From: Myxococcales bacterium
Lineage (GTDB): Bacteria > Myxococcota > Myxococcia > Myxococcales > Anaeromyxobacteraceae
Assembly: GCA_021806645.1 (NCBI GenBank)
Contig: JAJZQX010000003.1
Span: 124,001-188,000 of the forward strand
Length of the DNA stretch: 64,000 nt
Reading direction: 5' to 3'
The notes under the pieces were generated by a model, which was given only the letters and a program-made list of their open reading frames with translations, made no database searches and was not told the origin of the DNA. The position numbers and the translations under genes are program-made. Shown here piece after piece: positions 1-8,001 of the stretch (its first letter is position 1; each line of letters starts with the position of its first letter).

Positions 1-1
1 C

Positions 2-679
2 CTACTTGTCACCCCGGTCGCCGACGAAACGATCCTTTTCGTCCCTGAAGAGGACGTTGAAGGTGGTGAGCGAGCCGTAGCACCGGGTCACGTACTGCTG
101 CAAGTCCACCTTCTCGGCGTCGGTCAGCTTCTGGTGGGCGTTGAGCTTCGCCTCGAGCACCCGGAGCCGATCGCGGATCATCACCACCTTGTGCAGCAGG
201 GCGTCGAGCGGGATCTCCTTGGGCTGCGCCGCCGGATCGCCCGGCTTGAGGACGATGGTGCCACCTTCCCACTTGTTGGCCAGCCGGACCTCGGCCGTCT
301 CCTCCTGCAGCACGTCGCGGATCGCCTGGGCGAACTCTTCGCGGGTCATGTCGGTCAGCTCCTCCCGAAGCGGGGTGGGCACCGGCGAGGGCCGGGCCAC
401 CGGGACGTAGGTGGTCACTGGGTGGGGCTCGCCGGGGCGGTGCACCACCACCGGGCGCAGCGTGGGAGCGCGGCGGTGGCGCTCCGCCTCGGGCGGCGGC
501 GCGGTCGGGACGGCGGCGTCGCGGGCCAGGTGCCGCTCGCAGGCCGGGGCGGTGGCCGGGACGTCGCCGATGCGGACCAGCAGCCGGCAGGGGCCGACCG
601 GGCCGCGCTGGTCGTCGGCCATGTGGCGCCAGAGCCGGCAGCCCCCGCAGGTGGCGGGGCCAGCGGGGACCTCGGTCAC
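2..679 (-). CDS. Small protein with N-terminal cysteine cluster, function unknown
   Basis: 225 residues, complete. The GTG start overlaps the cmk stop by four bases (GTGA), so it is probably the last gene of the psd-hisS-cmk operon in this window. The N-terminus holds a C11-x2-C14 pair and further cysteines near 31 and 47, which could bind zinc or an iron-sulfur cluster. A low-complexity Pro/Ala/Arg stretch follows (about 55-105), then a charged, probably helical C-terminal half with a TREEFAQAIRD segment. No signal peptide or membrane segment is visible. I do not recognise the family. The metal-site idea is inference from cysteine spacing only. Confidence 0.7.
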   Translation of the reverse strand: MTEVPAGPATCGGCRLWRHMADDQRGPVGPCRLLVRIGDVPATAPACERHLARDAAVPTAPPPEAERHRRAPTLRPVVVHRPGEPHPVTTYVPVARPSPVPTPLREELTDMTREEFAQAIRDVLQEETAEVRLANKWEGGTIVLKPGDPAAQPKEIPLDALLHKVVMIRDRLRVLEAKLNAHQKLTDAEKVDLQQYVTRCYGSLTTFNVLFRDEKDRFVGDRGDK

Positions 680-1398
680 CGGCGCGCCTCGCGCGCCTCG
701 CGCGCCGCGAGGCGGGTCTCCACCTCGCGGGCCAGCTGCTCCACCACGCCGGCGAGATCCAGCTCGGAGGAGTCGAGGATGCGGGCGTCGGGGGCCGGCT
801 TGAGGGGCGCCACGGCCCGCTCGCTGTCGTTCTTGTCGCGCCGGCGCTGGTCCTCCCGCACCTGGTCGAGGGTGGACGGGTCGCCCTTCTGCTGCAGCTC
901 GGCGAAGCGGCGCTGCGCCCGCTGCCCCTCCCCGGCGGTGAGGAAGATCTTCAGGTCGGCGTCGGGGAAGACCACCGTGCCGATGTCTCGCCCCTCCATG
1001 ACGGCGCCCCGGTTCTCGGGAGCGAGCGCCAGCCGCCGCTGCAGCTCCAGCAGCCCGGCGCGCACCACCGGCCGCGCCGAGACGGCGCTGGCGCCGAGCG
1101 ACATGGGGGGCGTCCGGATGGCCTGCGAGACGTCCTCGCCGCCGAGCAGGACCTGCTGCCCGCCGCCGGGCGTCACCGGGGGCGCGAAGCGGATCTGGAG
1201 CGCCGGGAGCATCCGCGCCAGCCGCGCGTCGTCGTCGAAGGCGATCCCCTGCCGGCTGGCCGCCAGCGCCACGGTCCGGTAGATGGCGCCGGTGTCTACC
1301 AGCGCGAAGCCGAGCCGGACCGCCAGCAGCCTCGAGGCGCTCGACTTGCCCGCGCCGGCGGGGCCGTCGATGGCGACGATGAAGGGGGGCGCGCTCAT
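676..1398 (-). CDS. cmk: Cytidylate kinase
   Basis: Phosphorylates CMP and dCMP with ATP in the cytosol. 240 residues, slightly longer than the usual 220-230. The Walker A GPAGAGKSS lies near residues 13-21, and the NMP-binding and lid region GRDIGTVVFPDADLKIFLTA is intact. The C-terminus is an Arg/Glu/Ala-rich tail whose coding DNA contains GC-rich near-repeats (about 680-715). The ATG overlaps the hisC stop (ATGA), and the stop overlaps the next start (GTGA), so translation is probably coupled on both sides. Family assignment is firm. Confidence 0.95.
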   Translation of the reverse strand: MSAPPFIVAIDGPAGAGKSSASRLLAVRLGFALVDTGAIYRTVALAASRQGIAFDDDARLARMLPALQIRFAPPVTPGGGQQVLLGGEDVSQAIRTPPMSLGASAVSARPVVRAGLLELQRRLALAPENRGAVMEGRDIGTVVFPDADLKIFLTAGEGQRAQRRFAELQQKGDPSTLDQVREDQRRRDKNDSERAVAPLKPAPDARILDSSELDLAGVVEQLAREVETRLAAREAREARR

Positions 1399-2501
1399 GG
1401 CGACGGCACCGCGGCCAGCACCCGGGCCAGCGCGGCCAGGGCGCGCGTGTTCTCGGCCGGAAGCCCCACGGTGAAGCGGAGCGCCGACGGGAAGCCGTAG
1501 CCGGCCACCGGGCGGACCACGATCCCCTCGCGCAGCAGCGCCTCGAACAGCTCCTTGCCGCTCCTTCCCGGGAAGTCGGCCAGCAGGAAGTTCCCCTGCG
1601 ACGGGGCCACCGTGGCGCCGAGGGCCTTCAGCCCCGCCTCCAGCCGGGGCCGCTCCTCGCGCACCAGCGCCCGGCTCCTCTCGACGTGGTCGGTGTCGGA
1701 GAGGGCGGCCACGCCGGCCGCCTGCGCCACCAGGCTGGTGTTGAACGGGGCGCGAACGCGGTCGATGAAGCCGACCAGCTCGGCCCGGGCCACGCCGTAG
1801 CCGAGCCGGAGCCCGGCCAGGCCGTAGATCTTCGAGAAGGTGCGGAGGATCACCAGGTTCGGGTACCGCTTGCGGAGCGCCAGCGAGTCCTGGAAGCCGG
1901 GCGCGTCCACGAACTCTAGGTAGGCCTCGTCGAGCACCACCAGCGTGGACTTGGGCATGGCGTCGAGGAACGGGACCAGCTCGCGCTCGGTGAACCAGGT
2001 GCCGGTGGGGTTGTCGGGGTTGGCGAGGAAGACCACCTTGGTGCGCGAGTTGACGCGCGCCTTGAGGCCGTCCAGATCGTAGTGGAAGCGCGCCTTCATG
2101 GGCGCCTCGACCAGCGTCCGGCCGTGGGCCTGCGTCGCCAGCCGGTAGGCCACGAAGCTCTGGGCCGAGGTCACCACCTCCTCGCCGTCGAGGACGAAGG
2201 TGCGGACCATCAGCTCGATCAGCTCGTTGGAGCCGTTGCCGACGAAGACCTCCTCGAGCGTGACGCCGAGGTGGGTGGCCAGGGCATGGCGCAGCAGGTA
2301 GGCCGAGCCATCCGGGTAGAGGTGGACCCGGGCGGCCGCCTCGCGCGCGGCAGCCAGCGCCAGGGGCGATGGGCCGAGCGCGTTCTCGTTGGAGGCGAGC
2401 TTGGCGACGCCGGTGATTCCCAGCTCGCGCTCGACCTCCTCGATGGGCTTGCCGGGGACGTAGGGGGTCAGCGAGGCAACGTTGGGCGGGACGAGGGCCA
2501 T
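1395..2501 (-). CDS. hisC: Histidinol-phosphate aminotransferase
   Basis: PLP-dependent class I/II aminotransferase of histidine synthesis, converting imidazole-acetol phosphate to histidinol phosphate. 368 residues, normal length. Visible motifs are ANPDNPTGTWF, the PLP lysine in RTFSKIYGLAG (S-K-I-Y), the Arg-containing LRLGYG, and a C-terminal RFTVGLPAEN. It is not in a his operon; it sits between accA and cmk, overlapping cmk by ATGA. A related aromatic or phenylalanine aminotransferase role cannot be excluded from sequence alone, but the HisC-type N-terminus (LTPYVPGKP) favours HisC. Confidence 0.9.
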   Translation of the reverse strand: MALVPPNVASLTPYVPGKPIEEVERELGITGVAKLASNENALGPSPLALAAAREAAARVHLYPDGSAYLLRHALATHLGVTLEEVFVGNGSNELIELMVRTFVLDGEEVVTSAQSFVAYRLATQAHGRTLVEAPMKARFHYDLDGLKARVNSRTKVVFLANPDNPTGTWFTERELVPFLDAMPKSTLVVLDEAYLEFVDAPGFQDSLALRKRYPNLVILRTFSKIYGLAGLRLGYGVARAELVGFIDRVRAPFNTSLVAQAAGVAALSDTDHVERSRALVREERPRLEAGLKALGATVAPSQGNFLLADFPGRSGKELFEALLREGIVVRPVAGYGFPSALRFTVGLPAENTRALAALARVLAAVPSP

Positions 2502-2540
2502 GGCGCGCCCGGCGTCATACCACGGCGCCCGGCCGCCGCC

Positions 2541-3509
2541 CTACTCGTCCGAGGTGAAGACGCCGATGGCCCGGTATTTCCGGTAGCGGTCGGCGACGAT
2601 CTGCTCGGGCGAGAGCTGGCGCAGCTGGGCCAGGTGGCGGCGGATGGCCTCGCCGACGTTGCGGGCCGCCTGGGCGTGGTCGCGGTGGGCGCCCCCGAGC
2701 GGCTCCTGCACGATCTCGTCGGTGATGCCGAACCCGGCCAGGTCCCGGGCGGTCAGCTTGAGCGCGTCGGCGCTCCTCTTGGCCTGCCCGGCGTCGCGGT
2801 AGAGGATCGAGCTGCAGCTCTCGGGCGAGATGACGTTGTACCAGCTGTACTGGAGCATCAGGATGCGGCTGGTGACGCCCAGCCCCAGCGCGCCACCCGA
2901 GGCACCCTCGCCGATGACCGTGGAGATGGTCGGCACCGAGAGCCCGGACATCACCTCGAGGTTGACGGCGATGGCCTCGGCCTGGCCGCGCTCCTCGGCG
3001 CCGATGCCCGGATAGGCGCCCGGCGTGTCGATGAAGATGAGGACCGGCAGCCGGAACCGCTCGGCCAGGTCGAAGAGCCGGCGCGCCTTCCGGTAGCCCT
3101 CGGGGCGGGGCATCCCGAAGTTGCGCACCATGTTCTCCTTGGTGCTGCGCCCCTTCTGGTGGCCCATGAAGAGCACCGGCGCCCCGTCGAAGCGGGCGAA
3201 GCCGGACACGATGGCCCGGTCGGCGCCGAAGCGCCGGTCGCCCTCGATCTCGAAGAAGTCGGTGAAGAGGTACTTCAGGTAGTCGAGCGTGTAGGGCCGG
3301 TTGGGATGCCGGGCCAGCTGCACGATCTGCCAGGAGGTGAGGTCGCTGAAGATCTCGGCCTGCAGCTTGCGGGCCTTCCGCTCCAGCTTGAGGATCTCGT
3401 CGGAGAAGTCGACCTTGGCGCCGCCGGAGAGCTCCTTGAGCTCCGCGATCTTGGACTGCAGCGCCAGCAAGGGCCGCTCGAAGTCGAGGGCGATGGTTGG
3501 CTTGATCAC
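2541..3509 (-). CDS. accA: Acetyl-CoA carboxylase carboxyltransferase, alpha subunit
   Basis: Alpha half of the carboxyltransferase that transfers carboxylate from biotin to acetyl-CoA, the first step of fatty acid synthesis. 322 residues, full length. The helical N-terminus is followed by the crotonase-like core with GYRKARRLFDLAERF, the GAYPGIGAEERGQAEAIA signature and GEGASGGALGLG. The start is GTG at 3509. A TATAAG hexamer (3516-3521 on the complement) lies only a few bases upstream, so a very short or leaderless transcript is possible; no clear -35 is seen. accD is not in the window. Confidence 0.95.
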   Translation of the reverse strand: MIKPTIALDFERPLLALQSKIAELKELSGGAKVDFSDEILKLERKARKLQAEIFSDLTSWQIVQLARHPNRPYTLDYLKYLFTDFFEIEGDRRFGADRAIVSGFARFDGAPVLFMGHQKGRSTKENMVRNFGMPRPEGYRKARRLFDLAERFRLPVLIFIDTPGAYPGIGAEERGQAEAIAVNLEVMSGLSVPTISTVIGEGASGGALGLGVTSRILMLQYSWYNVISPESCSSILYRDAGQAKRSADALKLTARDLAGFGITDEIVQEPLGGAHRDHAQAARNVGEAIRRHLAQLRQLSPEQIVADRYRKYRAIGVFTSDE

Positions 3510-3539
3510 GGGCGCCTTATATCACGCCGCCCAAACGCG

Positions 3540-4448
3540 TCACTCCGGCGAGCGCCACGCGTTGACGCGCCGCGCCAGCTCGCCGGCGTCGATCGGCGGG
3601 GCCAGCCACTCGACGTTCGGCTCCCGCCGCAGCCAGCTCAACTGGCGGCGCGCGTACTGCCGGTGCGCCACCTGCACCAGCCGGATCGCCTCCTCGAGGG
3701 CCAGGCGGCCCAGGGTCACCTCGACCGCCTCGGCGTAGCCGATGGGGAGCCGGGGCGGCAGCGCGCCGCCGAACCGGCTCACCAGCCAGCGCGCCTCGTC
3801 GAGCAACCCGCCCGCGAACATCGCCACGACCCGGGCGTCGAGCCGGGCGCGCAGCTGGTCCCGCGGCGGATCGAGCGCCAGGAAGAGGGCGCGGTGGCGC
3901 TGCGGCTGGAAGGCGTGGGCGGCGTGGAGCGCAGACTGGGTCCGACCGCCTGCGGCGATCTCGAGCGCCCGGACGACCCGGATCAGGTCGTTGGGGCCGA
4001 TGCGGGCCGCGGCCCCTGGATCGACCAGGGCGAGGCGGGCGTGGAGCGCCGGCCGCCCCAGCTCGGCCGCCTCGGCGGTGAGCCGGGCCCGCAGCGACGG
4101 GTCGCGCCCGGGCGCCTCGATGACGCCGTGGAGGAGCGCCCGCAGGTAGAGCCCGGTGCCGCCCACCACCAGCGGCACCCGCCCCCGCGCGGCGATCCCG
4201 GCGATGGCGCCGTCGGCCAGCGCCACGAAGCGCGCCGCGTCCATCCCCTGCCCCGGCTCGGCCACGTCGAGCAGGTGGTGAGCCACCGCCGCCCGCTCGG
4301 CGGCGCCAGGCTTGGCGGTCCCGACGTCGAGGTGGCGGTAGAGCTGCTGCGAGTCGGCGTTGACGATCTCGCCGCCGACCCGCCGTGCCAGCTCGACGCC
4401 GAGGGCGGTCTTGCCCGAACCGGTGGGGCCGGCCAGGACGACGATCAA
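3540..4448 (-). CDS. miaA: tRNA dimethylallyltransferase
   Basis: Transfers a dimethylallyl group to A37 of tRNAs that read UNN codons. 302 residues from a TTG start whose bases overlap the stop of the upstream thioredoxin gene (TTGA). An upstream extension of this frame is discarded because it runs through that gene in another frame and is low-complexity Arg/Gly/Pro. The Walker A GPTGSGKT begins seven residues from the start, followed by NADSQQLYRHLDVGTAKP and a C-terminal tRNA-binding helix region containing TRQYARRQLSW-like VAHRQYARRQLSWLR. Usual length is about 300. Confidence 0.93.
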   Translation of the reverse strand: MIVVLAGPTGSGKTALGVELARRVGGEIVNADSQQLYRHLDVGTAKPGAAERAAVAHHLLDVAEPGQGMDAARFVALADGAIAGIAARGRVPLVVGGTGLYLRALLHGVIEAPGRDPSLRARLTAEAAELGRPALHARLALVDPGAAARIGPNDLIRVVRALEIAAGGRTQSALHAAHAFQPQRHRALFLALDPPRDQLRARLDARVVAMFAGGLLDEARWLVSRFGGALPPRLPIGYAEAVEVTLGRLALEEAIRLVQVAHRQYARRQLSWLRREPNVEWLAPPIDAGELARRVNAWRSPE

Positions 4449-5065
4449 GGCTTCGTCGCGCCGGGGGCGACGGCGGCCCTCTTGATGCCCAGCGCCGCCT
4501 CGACCTTGGCCCGCAGTAAGGCGCTGGCGTCCAGGGTGTAGCCGCGCTCGATGGCGATGATGTTGCCGTCGCGACCGACGAGGAACACCGACGGCAGCGG
4601 CGCCTGGTCGCCGAGGTAGCGCCGCGCCAGGAGGTTGAAGCGGTCGGAGAGGACCGGGTAGGCGGCGCGGTGCTCGGCCACCAGCCTCCTGGCGGCGGCG
4701 ATCCCGTCCTCCTCCCTGTCGATGCTGATGCCGATGACGCGCAGCCCGAGCGACCGGTAGCGCGTGTCGAGGTCCACCAGCAGCGGCAGCTCCTTCCGGC
4801 AGGGTGCGCACCAGGAGGCGAAGAAGCTGATCAGCACCACCCTGGTGTCACCGTCATCCGGCTCCTCGCCCACCAGCGACGCGAGCGAGAGCCAGCTCAT
4901 GCCGGCCGCCTCCGGGTTGAGCACCCGCAGCGAGAAGCCGGGCGCCGGTGCGCCGACCACCGCCTCGTCCTGGTCGGCATGGACCTGGTCCGCCGCGACC
5001 GGGACCGCCATGGCCAGGCCGGCCAGGATGGCCAGGGCGCGTGCCGGCGTCGTCCAGCCCGTCAC
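4445..5065 (-). CDS. TlpA/ResA-like exported thiol-disulfide oxidoreductase
   Basis: 206 residues. The GTG start overlaps the hisS stop (GTGA). An N-terminal hydrophobic signal segment (about 8-25, ending VPVAADQ) predicts export to the periplasm. The thioredoxin fold carries the redox motif WCAPC (C86 and C89) after VVLISFFAS, and a cis-Pro region LPSVFLVGRDG. Redoxin-type proteins of this class reduce periplasmic disulfides, for example in cytochrome c maturation; the exact substrate cannot be told here. It lies between two tRNA-related genes, which gives no functional hint. Confidence 0.85.
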   Translation of the reverse strand: MTGWTTPARALAILAGLAMAVPVAADQVHADQDEAVVGAPAPGFSLRVLNPEAAGMSWLSLASLVGEEPDDGDTRVVLISFFASWCAPCRKELPLLVDLDTRYRSLGLRVIGISIDREEDGIAAARRLVAEHRAAYPVLSDRFNLLARRYLGDQAPLPSVFLVGRDGNIIAIERGYTLDASALLRAKVEAALGIKRAAVAPGATKP

Positions 5066-6321
5066 GGCGCCACCTCCCGCAGCCTGGCCGCCAGCCCGGA
5101 TAGCCTCACCGGCGTCTCGGTCCGCGTGACCATGTCCTTCAGCTTGCCCTCGCCGGCCGCCAGCTCCTGGCCGCCCAGCACCAGCGCGAAGCGCGCCCCG
5201 ACCCGCTCGGCCTGCTTGAACTGGCGCGCCAGCTTGCCGCCCCGCGCGTCCAGGTCGCAGGCCACGCCCGCCTTGCGCAGCTCCGAGGAGAGCCGCAGCA
5301 CGGCGGCCGCCCCCTCGGCGTCGGCCGAGATCAGGAAGACCGCCGCCCGGCGGGCCGGGATGGGCCGCCCCAGCGCCTCGAGGATGAGCGCCAGCCGCTC
5401 GACGCCGAGCGCGAAGCCGACGCCGGGCGTGGGCGGACCGCCCAGGGTCTCCACCAGGCCGTCGTACCGCCCGCCGCCGGCCACCGCCGACTGGGCGCCG
5501 AGGGCGTCGCTGGTGAACTCGTAGGCGGTCCGGACGTAGTAGTCGAGGCCGCGGACCAGCCGCGGCTCCACCCTGTAGGCCACCCCGAGCGCGTCGAGCC
5601 CGGCGCGGACGGCGGCGAAGTGCTCGCGGCAGGGCTGGCAGAGCCGCTCCAGCAGCCGCGGCGCCCCCTGCAGCACCGGCTGGCAGCCGGGCACCTTGCA
5701 GTCGAGGACGCGCAGCGGGTTCTTCTGCGTCCGCTCGCGGCAGTCCCCGCAGAGGGTGCCGGCGTGCCCTTCGAGGTAGCCGCGCAGGTCGGCGAGGTAG
5801 GCCGGCCGGCAGGCCGGATCGCCCACCGAGTTGAGCTGGAGCGCCGCGCTCACCCCCAGCCGTGAGAGCCAGTCCTGCACCATGGCGATCTGCTCGGCGT
5901 CGATGGCCGGCTCGGCGATCCCGAAGGCCTCCACGCCGATCTGGTGGAACTGGCGGTAGCGCCCCTTCTGCGGCCGCTCGCGCCGGAACATCGGCCCCAT
6001 GTAGAACCACTTCTGCGGCCCGTCCACGTAGGCGCCGTGCTCGATGAAGGCGCGGATGGTGCCGGCCGTCCCCTCCGGGCGCAGCGCCAGCCGGTCCTCG
6101 CCCTTGTCCTCGAAGACGTACATCTCCTTGCCGACGATGTCGGTCTGCTCGCCGACGCCACGGGCGTAGAGGGCGTGCGGCTCGACCACCGGCGTGCGCA
6201 CCTCGCGGTAGCCGTAGAGGGCGAAGACCTCGCGGGCCACCGCCTCCAGCTCCTGCCAGCGCCCCACCGCGCCCGGCAGGACGTCGTTCATCCCCTTCAC
6301 TGCGTTGATCTTGATGCTCAC
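5062..6321 (-). CDS. hisS: Histidine-tRNA ligase
   Basis: Class II aminoacyl-tRNA synthetase charging tRNA-His. 419 residues, normal length. Motif 1 region at the N-terminus (VKGMNDVLP), LRPEGTAGTIRAF, motif 2 around FRRERPQKGRYRQFHQ, the histidine-A motif RGLDYYVRTAYEF, and motif 3 GFALGVERLAL are all present, then a C-terminal anticodon-binding domain. GTG start preceded by an AGGGAG ribosome site; only 15 bases separate it from the psd stop. Its stop overlaps the next gene. Confidence 0.96.
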   Translation of the reverse strand: MSIKINAVKGMNDVLPGAVGRWQELEAVAREVFALYGYREVRTPVVEPHALYARGVGEQTDIVGKEMYVFEDKGEDRLALRPEGTAGTIRAFIEHGAYVDGPQKWFYMGPMFRRERPQKGRYRQFHQIGVEAFGIAEPAIDAEQIAMVQDWLSRLGVSAALQLNSVGDPACRPAYLADLRGYLEGHAGTLCGDCRERTQKNPLRVLDCKVPGCQPVLQGAPRLLERLCQPCREHFAAVRAGLDALGVAYRVEPRLVRGLDYYVRTAYEFTSDALGAQSAVAGGGRYDGLVETLGGPPTPGVGFALGVERLALILEALGRPIPARRAAVFLISADAEGAAAVLRLSSELRKAGVACDLDARGGKLARQFKQAERVGARFALVLGGQELAAGEGKLKDMVTRTETPVRLSGLAARLREVAP

Positions 6322-6336
6322 GCATTCTCCCTGGAG

Positions 6337-7188
6337 CTAGCCCGGCTCGCCGATCGGCTCGCCGACCCGCACCTTCTCCCCCGGCGCCAGCCGCCCGGAG
6401 AGAGTCACCCGCCCCGGCTCGAAGACCAGGATGACGGTCGAGCCCATCTCGAAGGCGCCCAGCTCGGCCCCCTTCTCCACCGGCTGCGGCGGCGCGTACT
6501 CGCCGCGCTGCATCCCGTCGGCCCCGGGCTGATCGGTGACCGGCACCGTGCCGTCGTAGCTGGCGCGGACCCGCCCCACCACCGTGGCGCCCACCGCCAC
6601 GATGGCCACCAGGCCGAGCGGTGATTCGAGCAGCGTCACCAGCCGCTCGTTGACTGTGAAGAGCCCGGGGACGTTGGCGACCGAGGCGGCGTTGACCGGC
6701 CAGAGCTCGCCGGGGACGTAGCGCCAGCCGGCGACGGCTCCGCCGAGCGGGAAGTGGATCCGGTGGTAGTCCTGCGGCGAGAGGTAGATGGTGAGCCACC
6801 GCCCGCCCTCGAGGCGGCGTGCCAGGGCGGCGTCGCCCAGCAGCGCTTCGAGCGAGTAGTCGAGCCCCTTGGCCTGGATCATCCGTCCGCCGATGGCCAG
6901 CCCCACCTCGGAGACCCGGCCGTCCACCGGCGAGACCGGCACGCCGTCGCCCGGGGCGATGGGGCGCAGCCCCGGCAGGAGCGGCCGGGCGAAGAACTGC
7001 CCGAAGGTCCGGTAGGTCCCGAGCGGCGGGCTGGCCGCGAGGTCGATGTCGTACCAGGAGGCGAAGGCGCGCATGGCGGCGCGCAGGACCGGGCCCGGCC
7101 CTTGCCAGTCCGTCAGCCGGCCGACCAGCCTGGAGAGGGCGTTCTTGGGAACGGCACGCATCGCCGAGATGAAGAGACGGTCGCTCAT
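6337..7188 (-). CDS. psd: Phosphatidylserine decarboxylase proenzyme
   Basis: Makes phosphatidylethanolamine from phosphatidylserine at the inner membrane. 283 residues from the ATG at 7188; a longer in-frame extension is rejected because it overlaps the divergent amidotransferase gene in antisense. Motifs: SPVDGRV (Asp89), YHRIHFP (His142), and the self-cleavage site EMGST with the pyruvoyl-forming Ser250; the usual LGST appears as MGST. First gene of the minus-strand operon that continues into hisS. No phosphatidylserine synthase is adjacent. Confidence 0.93.
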   Translation of the reverse strand: MSDRLFISAMRAVPKNALSRLVGRLTDWQGPGPVLRAAMRAFASWYDIDLAASPPLGTYRTFGQFFARPLLPGLRPIAPGDGVPVSPVDGRVSEVGLAIGGRMIQAKGLDYSLEALLGDAALARRLEGGRWLTIYLSPQDYHRIHFPLGGAVAGWRYVPGELWPVNAASVANVPGLFTVNERLVTLLESPLGLVAIVAVGATVVGRVRASYDGTVPVTDQPGADGMQRGEYAPPQPVEKGAELGAFEMGSTVILVFEPGRVTLSGRLAPGEKVRVGEPIGEPG

Positions 7189-7239
7189 GGGGGAGGCGGA
7201 GTCTAGCAGAGCCTCCGCCGGCGCCGGTAGGATGCGCCG

Positions 7240-7980
7240 ATGTGCCGCCTCTTCGGCCAGCATGCCCCCCCGGAGCTCGATCGCTGCGTGCCGCTCTGCA
7301 GCGCGCACAACGCCCTGCGCTTCCAGAGCCACAGGCACCCGCACGGCTGGGGGATCGCCTGGTACCAGGCCGGGCGGGTCCGGGTGGAGCGCGGCCTCCT
7401 CCCGGCCCACGCCGACGAGGCCTTCGTCGAGGCGGCCCGGGCCGCCCGCTCGCGGGTGGTGATCGCCCACGTGCGCGACGCCAGCGTCGGGCCGGTGACC
7501 GAGGCCAACACCCACCCCTTCATTCACGACCAGTGGATCTTCGCCCACAACGGGACGGTGGCCCGCTTCAGGGACGTGGCGCGCGTCCGCGCCCGGCTCG
7601 AGGCCGAGATCGACCCGGTCTTCCGCCGGGCGCTGCGCGGCGAGACCGACAGCGAGCGCTGCTTCCTGATCTTCCTGACCCGGCTGGCGGCGCGCCGGGG
7701 CGCGGCGGGGGTGACGCTGGCCGAGGTGAAGACGGCGCTGCGCGCCACCACCGAGACCATCCGCCGCGTCGCCGACCTGAGCTCGGCCAGGCCCTCCTCG
7801 CTCAACTTCCTGGTCAGCGACGGGCGCGTGCTGGCCGCCAGCCGCCATGGGCGCGACCTGCACGTGTCCGAGGCTGCCGGGGACGAGCATGTCTTCGCCG
7901 TCGCCAGCGAGCCCATCGGCGCCGCCGACTGGAAGGTGGTGCCGGAGGGGGCGGTGGTCGGGTACGAGGGGGATGGGTGA
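7240..7980 (+). CDS. Class II glutamine amidotransferase (YafJ/EgtC-like)
   Basis: 246 residues. The N-terminal nucleophile is Cys2 (MCRLFG), exposed after Met removal, as in Ntn-type GATase II. Further family motifs are [29 protein letters not shown] and FAHNGTV. Preceded by AGGA seven bases before the ATG. It is a stand-alone glutaminase domain; these enzymes hydrolyse gamma-glutamyl amide bonds, but no ergothioneine or other partner gene is near, so the substrate is unknown. It is divergent from psd and convergent with the DUF4139 gene, and so is probably monocistronic. Confidence 0.85.
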   Translation: MCRLFGQHAPPELDRCVPLCSAHNALRFQSHRHPHGWGIAWYQAGRVRVERGLLPAHADEAFVEAARAARSRVVIAHVRDASVGPVTEANTHPFIHDQWIFAHNGTVARFRDVARVRARLEAEIDPVFRRALRGETDSERCFLIFLTRLAARRGAAGVTLAEVKTALRATTETIRRVADLSSARPSSLNFLVSDGRVLAASRHGRDLHVSEAAGDEHVFAVASEPIGAADWKVVPEGAVVGYEGDG

Positions 7981-8001
7981 CGAGCGGCTCGGAGACCGGG
8001 C

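Noticed and set aside
680-720. GC-rich near-repeat in the 3' end of cmk
   Set aside because: Explained by repeated Ala/Arg/Glu codons in the protein tail.
2082-4541. An 819-codon plus-strand frame, and similar long ones at 12258-15338 and 15127-17178
   Set aside because: All lie opposite recognised genes (hisC, accA, miaA, glmM, folP, ftsH) and show no family motifs.
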